From an uncultured Planctomycetales bacterium (GTDB lineage: Bacteria; Planctomycetota; Planctomycetia; Isosphaerales; Isosphaeraceae): a DNA stretch of 14,587 nucleotides. The stretch covers positions 1-14,587 of the forward strand of contig CALCIB010000174.1 in NCBI GenBank assembly GCA_937907525.1, in the 5' to 3' direction. The notes beneath the pieces were generated by a model. It did no database searches. It was not told the origin of the DNA and saw only the letters and a program-made list of their open reading frames with translations. Both the position numbers and the translations under genes were made by a program. Shown one piece after another: positions 6,989 to 13,904 of this stretch (positions are counted from its first letter, which is position 1; the number at the start of each line of letters is the position of its first letter).

Positions 6989-8380
6989 TCAGTCGTTCTT
7001 GAGCTTCAAGCCCAGGGCCGCGAGCTTGTCGCGGACCTCGTTGAGCGAGGTGACGCCGAAGTTCTTGCATTCGAGCAGGTCGTCGCCGGAGCGCCTGGTG
7101 AGGTCGCCGACGGTCTGCAGGTTGAGCCGGCTCATGCACTTGCGGGCGCGGACGGAGAGACTCAATTCGGCGATCGGCTTGCCGAGCAGGGCCTGGATCT
7201 CGGGGGAGACCTCCGGGACCGGCGCCGAGGGCGCCTCGACCCCCCCCGGACCGGCGCGGTCGGCGCCCTCCAGGGCCATTCCCAGGCGGACCCCCTTGGA
7301 GCGCATCATCTCCTTGATCTCCGCGAGCGAGGTCTCGCCGAAGTTCTTGGAGGCCAGGAGCGCCGCCTCGGTGGTCCTCGTCAAGTCGCCGAGCGTTCGG
7401 ATGTTCATCTTCCGCAGGCAGTTGCGGCTGCGGACGGAGAGCTCGAAGTCGGTGACGGGGATCTCCAGCAGTTGCTTAAGGACGGTGTAGCCCTTCTCGG
7501 CCTCCTCGTCGTAGTACATCCCCTTGCTGGCCTGGCAGTCCTTGGCGAAGAGCTTGGCGCGGGGGTGGTTGGGGTCGTACTCCAGGACCCGTCGGTAGCA
7601 CTGCTCGGCCTCGCGGAACTTCATCTCGTCCTCGTACAGGACGCCCAGGTTGATCCAGGCGGCCAGGGGGACGGGGGGGCGTTGGGTGCAACGCTTGTAG
7701 AGGTCGACGGCGGTTTCGTCGTTGCCGTACAGGTCGTTGATGTAGGCTAGCTCGAAGAGGGCGCCGTCGTGGTCGCGGTCGAGTTCGAGGGCCTTTTCCA
7801 GATCGACGGCGGCGCGGTCGAGTTCGCCCTCGGCGGAGAGGACGGCGCCGCGTTGGAAGTGGAACTCGGCGGAGGAGCCGGCGGCCTTCTCCAGGCCGTC
7901 GAGGATCTTGCGGGCCTCGGCGATCTTGGCGCGGCCGGCCTCGGCCTTGCCGTCGGTCTCCTCCAGCCGGCCCAGCCGTCGCAGGGCGCCGGCGCGCCTC
8001 AGTTCGGAGTTCTTGGCGTCGTAGCCGAGCTTGGCCGACTTGGCGAACGCCTCGGCGGCCTCGGCGAACTGCTGGAGGTTCTCGTGGGCGAGGCCCTGGA
8101 AGAACCGGGCCATGCCGAGCTCGCCGGCGCGCTTGAGGTTCTCCAGCCCCGCGGCGTAGCGGCCCAGCAGCACCTCGCCGACGCCCAGCCGAAGCTGGCT
8201 TTCCGAGGCGGCCGCGGGGTCTTTCTTGCCGCGATCGCGGATCGTCGAGACGGCGTCGCGGAGCGTCCGGTAGCGGGAGGGGTCGCGGTCGAGCAACTCG
8301 CGCAAATCGGCCACGGCCGAAGCGTCGAAGGGCGAGCGATCCATGATCGCGCGGACGTCCGTGGTCATCATCTCTGTCAT
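6989..8380 (-). CDS. TPR protein with two C-terminal RNA polymerase alpha-CTD-like domains
   Basis: With the ATG at 8380 (GGAGA about 10 bases upstream) the protein has 463 residues. Residues about 65-285 form helical TPR-like repeats; the clearest run from 173 to 205 and 240 to 275. Two helix-hairpin-helix modules follow, like the C-terminal domain of RNA polymerase alpha: CTD1 at about 312-368 (ELSVRSRNCLRKMN, then KNFGETSLAEI) and CTD2 at about 405-461 (LSLSVRARKCMSRLN, then KNFGVTSLNEV). E. coli alpha R265, C269, G296, S299 and E302 have counterparts in both; N268 is N320 in CTD1 but K414 in CTD2, and K298 is Thr in both. I recognise the arrangement as one seen in planctomycetes, but its function is unknown to me. 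The frame continues to 8542, but a promoter lies inside that stretch, arguing for the later start. Confidence 0.85.
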   Translation of the reverse strand: MTEMMTTDVRAIMDRSPFDASAVADLRELLDRDPSRYRTLRDAVSTIRDRGKKDPAAASESQLRLGVGEVLLGRYAAGLENLKRAGELGMARFFQGLAHENLQQFAEAAEAFAKSAKLGYDAKNSELRRAGALRRLGRLEETDGKAEAGRAKIAEARKILDGLEKAAGSSAEFHFQRGAVLSAEGELDRAAVDLEKALELDRDHDGALFELAYINDLYGNDETAVDLYKRCTQRPPVPLAAWINLGVLYEDEMKFREAEQCYRRVLEYDPNHPRAKLFAKDCQASKGMYYDEEAEKGYTVLKQLLEIPVTDFELSVRSRNCLRKMNIRTLGDLTRTTEAALLASKNFGETSLAEIKEMMRSKGVRLGMALEGADRAGPGGVEAPSAPVPEVSPEIQALLGKPIAELSLSVRARKCMSRLNLQTVGDLTRRSGDDLLECKNFGVTSLNEVRDKLAALGLKLKND

Positions 8381-8477
8381 CGCCGATTCGTCTCCGTGGG
8401 CCGTCCGCCCGCCAAACCTCGCCGTCCGCCCCGCGCGCACGAGTCGCGACGCCCGCCGCCGGGATTGGGAATCCAAT

Positions 8478-8505
8478 ATCTTAGCGATTCCGCTTGACTT
8501 GTCAA
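8478..8505 (-). promoter_or_regulatory. Sigma70-like promoter for the TPR/alpha-CTD gene, with an overlapping palindrome
   Basis: On the minus strand TTGACA (8505-8500) and TAAGAT (8483-8478) are separated by 16 bases; the -35 is a perfect consensus and the -10 matches 4 of 6. Transcription would begin near 8471, leaving a leader of about 90 bases before the ATG at 8380. The -35 is part of a palindrome, TTGACTTGTCAA (8494-8505), which could be a half-site pair for a regulator. Confidence 0.55.
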
Positions 8506-8648
8506 AGACCGGCGTTTCATCGACGCGCGATCCGAAAGCCAAGGCGACTCGACATTGAAGTTTTTACAAAGCAGTGTCGATACAGAGATGTAGACAGGCT
8601 TCGACGACCATCGACACGGCCTTATATCGCGAGGCGGGCACCGACCGA

Positions 8649-9296
8649 ATGCCGACGTACATCGACGAGTCGGGCGACACGGGGCGCGTCGCCGTCGGCG
8701 GAAGCCCGTATTTCAGGTTGGCCGCCGTCTGGGCCCCCACGGACGTGGAGGCAGGCGTCTTTCAGGAAGACGTTCGGCGGTTAAGACATGAATTGGGGCT
8801 GAAAGCCGATCACGAATTCAAGTTCGCAAGGACGACGTCGCCGCGACTCAGGGAAGCGTTCTTCAAGTCGGCCCTTTCCCGAGAGTTCCGCTTCGTCTTC
8901 ACCCAGATCGACAAACGGGAGGAGCGCTGGGAGAGAGCGAGCGGCGACGACCTGTTTCGGTGGTGCGTCAGCGAACTCGCCATCGCGATGAGGCCGGCCT
9001 ACGACCATCGGGAACGCGCGAACGGGAAGCCGCTGAAAGAACGGGTCGTCGTCGACGACAACCGCTCGCGAGGCTTTCTTCGCGTGGTCAGGACCGAGTT
9101 CGCCAGCCTCAAGTCGCGCGCTTATGACGGCCGACCGTTCGTGAAGGCCGTCGAGTTCCGCGAATCGCATACGGATCCGTGGCTTCAGCTGGCCGACATG
9201 GTATGCGGCGCGGCGGGGAGCCGCATGGATCAGGGCGATTCCCGATGGTACGAAATGATCGTCGAGCGCGAGGTGAACGCGCTGAGTCGCCTCTAA
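8649..9296 (+). CDS. DUF3800 domain protein
   Basis: A 215-residue protein from the ATG at 8649, which puts the hallmark YIDESGDTG at residues 4-12. Other DUF3800 marks are HEFKFAR (55-61), VVVDDN (133-138) and LQLADMVCGAA (179-189). The spaced acidic residues D6, D136/D137 and D183 fit the RNase H-like fold proposed for this family, so nuclease activity is plausible but unproven. The frame is open to an ATG at 8574, but that extension precedes the conserved N-terminus and looks non-coding. A GAGG lies 14 bases upstream of the chosen start, somewhat far. DUF3800 genes are scattered and often sit in accessory DNA. The upstream neighbour is divergent, the next gene convergent, and the stop codon runs straight into a perfect inverted repeat. 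Confidence 0.85.
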   Translation: MPTYIDESGDTGRVAVGGSPYFRLAAVWAPTDVEAGVFQEDVRRLRHELGLKADHEFKFARTTSPRLREAFFKSALSREFRFVFTQIDKREERWERASGDDLFRWCVSELAIAMRPAYDHRERANGKPLKERVVVDDNRSRGFLRVVRTEFASLKSRAYDGRPFVKAVEFRESHTDPWLQLADMVCGAAGSRMDQGDSRWYEMIVEREVNALSRL

Positions 9297-9298
9297 AA

Positions 9299-9342
9299 CT
9301 CAAGCGGGGTTCCCCAGGAGATCCTGGGGAACCCCGCTTGAG
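9299..9342. terminator. Perfect 20-bp inverted repeat after the DUF3800 gene, probable bidirectional terminator
   Basis: The left arm (9299-9318) is the exact reverse complement of the right arm (9323-9342), with the loop AGAT. It begins 2 bases after the DUF3800 stop codon. On the minus strand the stem is followed by TTTT, the form of an intrinsic terminator for the convergent lysC-antitoxin side; on the plus strand an A-run precedes it and no T-run follows. A perfect 20-bp stem is longer than most terminators, so a mobile-element or attachment-site origin is an alternative. Confidence 0.6.
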
Positions 9343-9712
9343 CCTGAACAAGCCCAAAGCTCGGCAGAGCCGCGCCCTGTCCAAACAGGTCGATCGAAGT
9401 TACCAGCCGTTTTGACGGCACCTGAGTGTAAGGAGCTTGTTCAGTATCGCGAATACGTCCCTGGGAAGGCGATTCGCCTCCCCGAAGGACTCATCGCAAG
9501 TATCGGCCTCGGCGATCCGGAAGTCAAGTCGATCATTGACTACTCACGGCCCATGTTGACTTCCCTCGACCTCCGACGCGATCGCCCACGTCCACGGCAC
9601 TCACTACCTAAACTCCGCGGTCGGGAGGCGGCGGTTTCAAGAATCCGAGCCTCTCCCGACACCACGTCCAAAATGAAGGCCCCGTGCAAGCGGGCAAGAC
9701 CCATGGCCTTCG
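9343..9712. other. 370-bp stretch without a convincing gene
   Basis: The plus-strand frame from a TTG at 9412 to 9747 is open, and its first part (about 9415-9555) reads like protein, for example YREYVPGKAIRLPEGLIAS. The second half is Arg/Pro-rich and overlaps the antitoxin gene, so I do not call it a gene. It may be the remains of one. I recognise no family, and there is no toxin-like frame on either strand next to the antitoxin. Confidence 0.4.
9675..9711 (-). terminator. Weak terminator candidate after the antitoxin gene
   Basis: GAAGGCC (9675-9681) and GGCCTTC (9705-9711) form a 7-bp stem with a loop of 23 bases. It begins directly after the antitoxin stop codon on the minus strand and is followed by ATTTTGG. 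The large loop and short T-run make it a weak candidate. Confidence 0.3.
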
Positions 9713-10129
9713 TCAGAGGGGGAGGAACGCCGCCGGTTCCAGCTTGAAATAGGCGCCGAGCTTTCGCGCCTGGTCGTGCGTGAAGGGACGCTCTCCGGCG
9801 ACGAGGGCCGAGACGACGTCTCGGGGCACGCCCGCGCGATCGGCCAATTCTTCTTGCGTAAGCCCGCTCTGGGAAATCAGTTCCTTCAGGACTTCCCCGC
9901 CGGGCGGGTCGGCCTCGGGGAGATGTTCGGCCTCCCAGGTCTCGACGAGGTCGGTGAGGACGTCCAGGTACGCCTCTTCCCCCTCGTCCAGGTCGCGGGC
10001 CGTCAGTTCGTTGAGGATTTCGGCGGCCAAGGCGCAATGCTCCTCGCCCCGGATGGGGACCGGGGGGAACCTATGGACGAGTTGGAAATACGTGTCCGGG
10101 ACCGCCGCTCCGGTCTTCGGCTCGCTCAT
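9713..10129 (-). CDS. HigA-like antitoxin / XRE-family regulator, without visible toxin
   Basis: A 138-residue protein from the ATG at 10129, which has GGAGGA 10 bases upstream; the frame extends to 10210 but that part overlaps the lysC end. The N-terminal half (about 14-75) carries the acidic helical pattern DLDEGEEAYLDVLTDLVETWE typical of the HigA-like COG5499 group. The C-terminal half (about 80-135) is a Cro/CI-type helix-turn-helix, with GLTQEELADRAGVPRDVVSAL at the recognition helices. Such proteins bind their own promoter and neutralise a HigB/RelE-type ribonuclease. No such toxin is seen upstream, where lysC ends 44 bp away, or downstream. It may be an orphan antitoxin, a regulator, or co-transcribed with lysC. 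Confidence 0.8.
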   Translation of the reverse strand: MSEPKTGAAVPDTYFQLVHRFPPVPIRGEEHCALAAEILNELTARDLDEGEEAYLDVLTDLVETWEAEHLPEADPPGGEVLKELISQSGLTQEELADRAGVPRDVVSALVAGERPFTHDQARKLGAYFKLEPAAFLPL

Positions 10130-10173
10130 GGCTTCGACTTCCTCCGGTCGCCTCGGCGGTTCGGCATTCGTCG

Positions 10174-11964
10174 TCACCCCTCGTCCAGGGCGAACGCCTC
10201 GCGGAGGCATTTGAGGGCCAGCTTGCCGTTGGCGCTGTCGGCGCCGACGTTGACGCGGACCTCGCTGGTGTTGATCAGCTTGACGTTGATCGAGGCGTCG
10301 GCCAACGCGCGGAACATGGCGGTGGCGACGCCGGTGTGGGTCCGCATGCCGACGCCCATCACCGACAACTTCGCCAGGTCCGGCTCCACCGCCACCCGGC
10401 CGCCGCCGAAGGGGCGGACCACCTCCGCGGCGCGGGCGGCCGAGTCGCGGGGGACGGTGAACGACAGGTCGGTCAGCCCCGCCAGGCTCACGTTCTGGAC
10501 GATCATGTCCACGAACACGCCCGCCTCGCCGATGGCGCGGAAGACCTTCGCGGCGTAGCCAGGCTCGTCGGGGACGCCGAAGAGGGCCACGTTGGCCTGG
10601 GTCTCGTCCAGGTCGACGCCGGCGATCACCAGGTCCTCCATCCCCGTCGGCGGCTCGGGGTCGTCGCCGTTGGCGGCCAGGGGGACCAGCTTCAACGACC
10701 GCTTCCCCGCCGGGCTGGGATGGAACGGCTGGGGGGCCTCGGCGTGGACCTCGTCCAACAGGAACGCCTTGTGGACCGCGCGAAGCGCCGCGGCGGCGTG
10801 GCGGCGTTCGATCAGGACGCTGATCTTGATCTCGCTGGTGGTGATCATCTGGATGTTGATCCCCTCCCTGGCGAGCGCCTCGAACATGGTGGTGGCGACG
10901 CCGACGTGGGTCCGCATCCCCAGGCCGACCACGGAGATCTTGGCGACGTCGGCGTCGTGCTGGACGCCGTCGGCGCCGACGGCGACCGCGGCGTCCTCGG
11001 CGGCGGAGAGGGTCTCGGGAAGGTCGGCCTTGGCGACGGTGAAGCTGATCTCGGCCTTCCCCTCGACGGCGACGTTCTGGACGATCATGTCCACGACGAT
11101 CGCCGCCCGGGAGATCGAGTGGAAGATCCGGTGGACCACGCCGGGGCGGTCGGGGACGCCTTGGATGGTGATTCGCGCCTCCTCCCTGGCCAGGGCCGCG
11201 CCGTTGACGGGGACGCCGAGGCGGCGGCTGTCGGCCTCGGCGACGATCCAGGTGCCGGGGGCGTCGGAGAAGCTGCTGCGGACGTGGATCGGCACGCCGT
11301 ACTTCTTGGCGAACTCGATCGACCGCGAGTGCATGACGCCCGCGCCCAGGCTGGCGAGTTCCAGCATCTCGTCGTAGCTGATCCGGTCGATCTTGCGGGC
11401 CTCGGGGACGATCCTGGGGTCGGTGGTGTAGACGCCGTCGACGTCGGTGTAGATCTCGCAGGCGGAGGCGCCCAGGACCGCGCCCAGGGCGACGGCGGTG
11501 GTGTCGGAGCCGCCGCGGCCCAGGGTGGTGATGTTGTAGTTCTCGTCGATCCCCTGGAAGCCGGCGACGATGACGATCCGGCCCGCGTCGAGGGCCGCCT
11601 GGAGCCGTTCGGTGGAGATGTCTCGGATGCGGGCCTTGGTGTGGAAGCTGTCGGTGACCAGGCCGATCTGGGCGCCGGTGAAGCTGATGGCGGGGTGGCC
11701 CAGGGACTCGACGGCCATGGCCATCAGCGCGACGGAGATCTGCTCGCCGGTGGAGAGGAGCATGTCCATCTCGCGCGCCGGGGGGTGTTCGTTGATCTCG
11801 CGGGCCGCCTCGATCAACTCGTCGGTGGTGTGGCCGCGGGCGGAGACGACGACGACGACCCGGTCCCCCCGCCGACTCGCCTGGACGGCCCGCCGGGCCG
11901 CGGCCAGGATCTTGTTGGAATCGGCGACGCTGGTGCCGCCGAACTTCTGCACGAGCAATCCCAC
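10174..11964 (-). CDS. lysC: Aspartate kinase with four ACT domains
   Basis: Phosphorylates aspartate, the first step towards lysine, threonine, methionine and diaminopimelate. The 596-residue protein starts at a GTG (11964) with GGGAG 6 bases upstream. Kinase domain, about 1-245: KFGGTSV (7-13), STGEQIS (71-77), TTLGRGGSDTTA (147-158), YTDVDGVYTTDPR (172-184) and MHSRSIEFAKKY (211-222). ACT domains lie at about 264-335, 341-405, 448-523 and 529-593. The second pair repeats the first: VGLGMRTHVGVATTMF versus MGVGMRTHTGVATAMF, and TTSEIKISV versus NTSEVRVNV, joined by a linker at 406-447. Most bacterial enzymes have about 400 residues and two ACT domains; a four-ACT form is known from cyanobacteria such as Synechocystis. 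Feedback inhibition by lysine and/or threonine is expected. The antitoxin-like gene follows on the same strand. Confidence 0.96.
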   Translation of the reverse strand: MGLLVQKFGGTSVADSNKILAAARRAVQASRRGDRVVVVVSARGHTTDELIEAAREINEHPPAREMDMLLSTGEQISVALMAMAVESLGHPAISFTGAQIGLVTDSFHTKARIRDISTERLQAALDAGRIVIVAGFQGIDENYNITTLGRGGSDTTAVALGAVLGASACEIYTDVDGVYTTDPRIVPEARKIDRISYDEMLELASLGAGVMHSRSIEFAKKYGVPIHVRSSFSDAPGTWIVAEADSRRLGVPVNGAALAREEARITIQGVPDRPGVVHRIFHSISRAAIVVDMIVQNVAVEGKAEISFTVAKADLPETLSAAEDAAVAVGADGVQHDADVAKISVVGLGMRTHVGVATTMFEALAREGINIQMITTSEIKISVLIERRHAAAALRAVHKAFLLDEVHAEAPQPFHPSPAGKRSLKLVPLAANGDDPEPPTGMEDLVIAGVDLDETQANVALFGVPDEPGYAAKVFRAIGEAGVFVDMIVQNVSLAGLTDLSFTVPRDSAARAAEVVRPFGGGRVAVEPDLAKLSVMGVGMRTHTGVATAMFRALADASINVKLINTSEVRVNVGADSANGKLALKCLREAFALDEG

Positions 11965-12329
11965 GGTCGGCTCCCGTCTCGACGCGCCCCGCCTTCGCGC
12001 GGGCGTGCCGGGCGCGGCCGCCTCGCGATTTTCAAGGGACTCATTCTAGCGGACGACCCCGCCGGCCGCGAGTGCGCGCGTCGATGCGGAAACGAAGACG
12101 CCGAATCGCGTGGGGCGCCCTCGACAAGGCGTCGGGGCTTGTCGAACATGGCGACGTTCCCGATAATCCGATCTTTCGGGAAGTCCGCGAAGCGACGCGA
12201 TCCAGGGGCCTCGCGGGGTTCCGGGGACCGTGACCGTCGACGTCGATTTTCATCGCGAGGCCCGCGGCGTTTGGAACGGGGCGCGTCCCGTCGCCGCGTC
12301 CGCCCGCGTTTTAGAAGGCGCGAACCCTC
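11965..12329. promoter_or_regulatory. 365-bp divergent region between lysC and the glycosyltransferase
   Basis: I see no convincing gene. Two inverted repeats stand out: TCGACAAG/CTTGTCGA (12121-12145, 9-base loop) and TTCCCGA/TCGGGAA (12157-12182, 12-base loop). On the minus strand TAGAAT (12048-12043) is a good -10-like hexamer about 80 bases before the lysC start, but no matching -35 is visible. On the plus strand GAAGG lies about 11 bases before the glycosyltransferase ATG. The hairpins could be operators or leader structures. Confidence 0.4.
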
Positions 12330-13667
12330 ATGCATCGCGAGAGACCGCGTGTGTTGCTGATCGCCGAGGCGGCCAATCCGGAGTGGCCGAGCGTGCCGCT
12401 GGTGGGCTGGTCCCACGCCGCGGCCCTGCGCCAGATCGTCGACGTCCACCTCGTCACCCAGGTCCGCAACCGGCGGGCGATCCTCGACGCGGGGTTGAAG
12501 GAGGACGAGGACTTCACGGCGATCGACTCCGAGGCCGTCGCGCGGCGGCTCTGGCGGCTCGTCGAGCGGACGCGGGGGGGGGCGAACAAGGGCTGGACGA
12601 TCGCCGCGGCCCTGAGCGCGCCGTCGTATTATTATTTCGAGCGTCTGGTCTGGAAGCGGTTCGGGGCGCGGATCAAGGCCGGCGAGTTCGACGTCGTGCA
12701 TCGCCTGACTCCGCTCAGTCCGTCGGCGCCGAGCACCCTGGCGCGACGTTGCCGACGGGCCGGGACGCCGTTCGTCGTGGGCCCGCTCAACGGCGGACTC
12801 CCCTGGCCCAAGGAGTTCGGCGACGCCCAGACGGCGGAACGGGAATGGCTCTCGCGGCTCCGAGCCGCGCATCGCCTGCTGCCCGGCTACCGCTCGACCC
12901 GGCGCGACGCCGCGGCGATCCTCGTCGGCTCGCGGACGGCGTGGAACGAAATCCCCGCCAAATACCGCGGCAAGTGCTTCTACGTCCCCGAGAACGCGAT
13001 CGACCCGAACCGGTTCCCGCCGCCGACGCCCCGACGCTCCTCCGCCCCCGTCCGCCTGGCGTTCGTCGGCCGGCTCGTCCCCTTGAAATGCGTCGACGTC
13101 GCCATCGAGGCCGCGGCCGACTTCCTGCGGGCCGGGACCATGACCCTCGACGTCGTCGGCGACGGCCCGCTGCGGCCCGACCTGGAGCGACAGGCCGAGC
13201 GCGAGGGGGTCGCCGGGGCCGTCGACTTCCACGGCAACCTGGTCCACGACCGGGTCGCCTCCGTCCTGGACCGATCCGACGTGCTGGTCTTCCCCAGCAT
13301 CCGCGAGTTCGGCGGCGGCGTCGTGCTGGAGGCGATGGCGATGGGCGTCGCGCCCATGGTGGTCGACTACGGCGGCCCCGGCGAACTCGCCACGCCTCGA
13401 ACCGGCTTCCTCGTCGAACTCGGAGACCGAGCGGCCCTGGTGGCGCGCTACCGCGAGCTTCTGGGCCGGATCGACCGCGACCCCTCCCTGCTCGACGACC
13501 TTCGCGACGCCGCCGTCCGGCGGGCGCGGACCCTCTTCACCTGGGACGCCAAGGCCCGCCAGGTCCTGGAGATCTACCGCTGGGCGTTGGGGGAGAGGAG
13601 GGACAGGCCCGACTTCCCGATGCCCACGCCCGACCTTGAGACGGCCGGCGCGGCGGCGGCCTCGTAG
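12330..13667 (+). CDS. Family 4 glycosyltransferase (GT-B fold)
   Basis: A 445-residue, probably cytoplasmic or membrane-associated enzyme that transfers a sugar from a nucleotide donor. The N-terminal domain (about 5-200) begins with the beta-strand RVLLIAEAA and includes GPLNGGLPWP (151-160). The C-terminal Glycos_transf_1 domain (about 240-420) has FVGRLVPLKCVD (245-256), with R248 and K253 that typically contact the donor phosphates, VVGDGPLRPDL (275-285), and the EX7E motif E326-E334 in EFGGGVVLEAMAMG. The Ala-rich C-terminal tail is not conserved in the fold. The ATG at 12330 has a GAAGG about 11 bases upstream. UDP-glucose dehydrogenase follows 237 bp downstream, suggesting a polysaccharide role; donor and acceptor cannot be told. 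Confidence 0.92.
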   Translation: MHRERPRVLLIAEAANPEWPSVPLVGWSHAAALRQIVDVHLVTQVRNRRAILDAGLKEDEDFTAIDSEAVARRLWRLVERTRGGANKGWTIAAALSAPSYYYFERLVWKRFGARIKAGEFDVVHRLTPLSPSAPSTLARRCRRAGTPFVVGPLNGGLPWPKEFGDAQTAEREWLSRLRAAHRLLPGYRSTRRDAAAILVGSRTAWNEIPAKYRGKCFYVPENAIDPNRFPPPTPRRSSAPVRLAFVGRLVPLKCVDVAIEAAADFLRAGTMTLDVVGDGPLRPDLERQAEREGVAGAVDFHGNLVHDRVASVLDRSDVLVFPSIREFGGGVVLEAMAMGVAPMVVDYGGPGELATPRTGFLVELGDRAALVARYRELLGRIDRDPSLLDDLRDAAVRRARTLFTWDAKARQVLEIYRWALGERRDRPDFPMPTPDLETAGAAAAS

Positions 13668-13697
13668 CCGCCGGCCCGCTCCGAACCCATGTGGGCT

Positions 13698-13726
13698 TGA
13701 TGATCCGGCGATCCGCCTCGATAATG
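13698..13726 (+). promoter_or_regulatory. Sigma70-like promoter for UDP-glucose dehydrogenase
   Basis: TTGATG (13698-13703) and GATAAT (13721-13726) are spaced by exactly 17 bases, matching the consensus at 4 of 6 and 5 of 6 positions. Transcription would start near 13733, giving a long leader of about 170 bases before the GTG at 13905. The leader contains short GC-rich repeats (for example two adjacent CCGGACC copies) but no riboswitch I recognise. Confidence 0.5.
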
Positions 13727-13904
13727 CGTCCCTGCCGCGGAGTTCCGCCGCCGACGCTCCAGGGACGACGAGGGTTCGGAGGCGCGAAAGCCCTTCCCGC
13801 TCGTTGATGAGAAGAGGATTCGATTCGCCCGGACCCCCGGACCCGCCCGCGCGTCGCCAGGGGGGGACGGCGCGGGTCGGGACCGTCGCCTGAGGACCAA
13901 GGAC

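Noticed and set aside
8381..8542. N-terminal extension of the TPR/alpha-CTD protein to 8542
   Set aside because: The segment contains a good promoter, is Arg-rich and domain-free, and the internal ATG at 8380 has a better ribosome binding site.
9412..9747. 111-codon plus-strand frame as a gene
   Set aside because: It has a TTG start without a ribosome binding site and a poor-composition second half, and it overlaps the better supported antitoxin gene on the other strand.
12041..12253. 70-codon minus-strand frame upstream of lysC
   Set aside because: It is Arg/Pro/Ser-rich without motifs, runs through the two inverted repeats, and overlaps the likely lysC promoter area.
11965..12329. Lysine riboswitch upstream of lysC
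   Set aside because: I looked on the lysC strand between the start codon and 12060 and found no AGAGGTGC-type conserved core.
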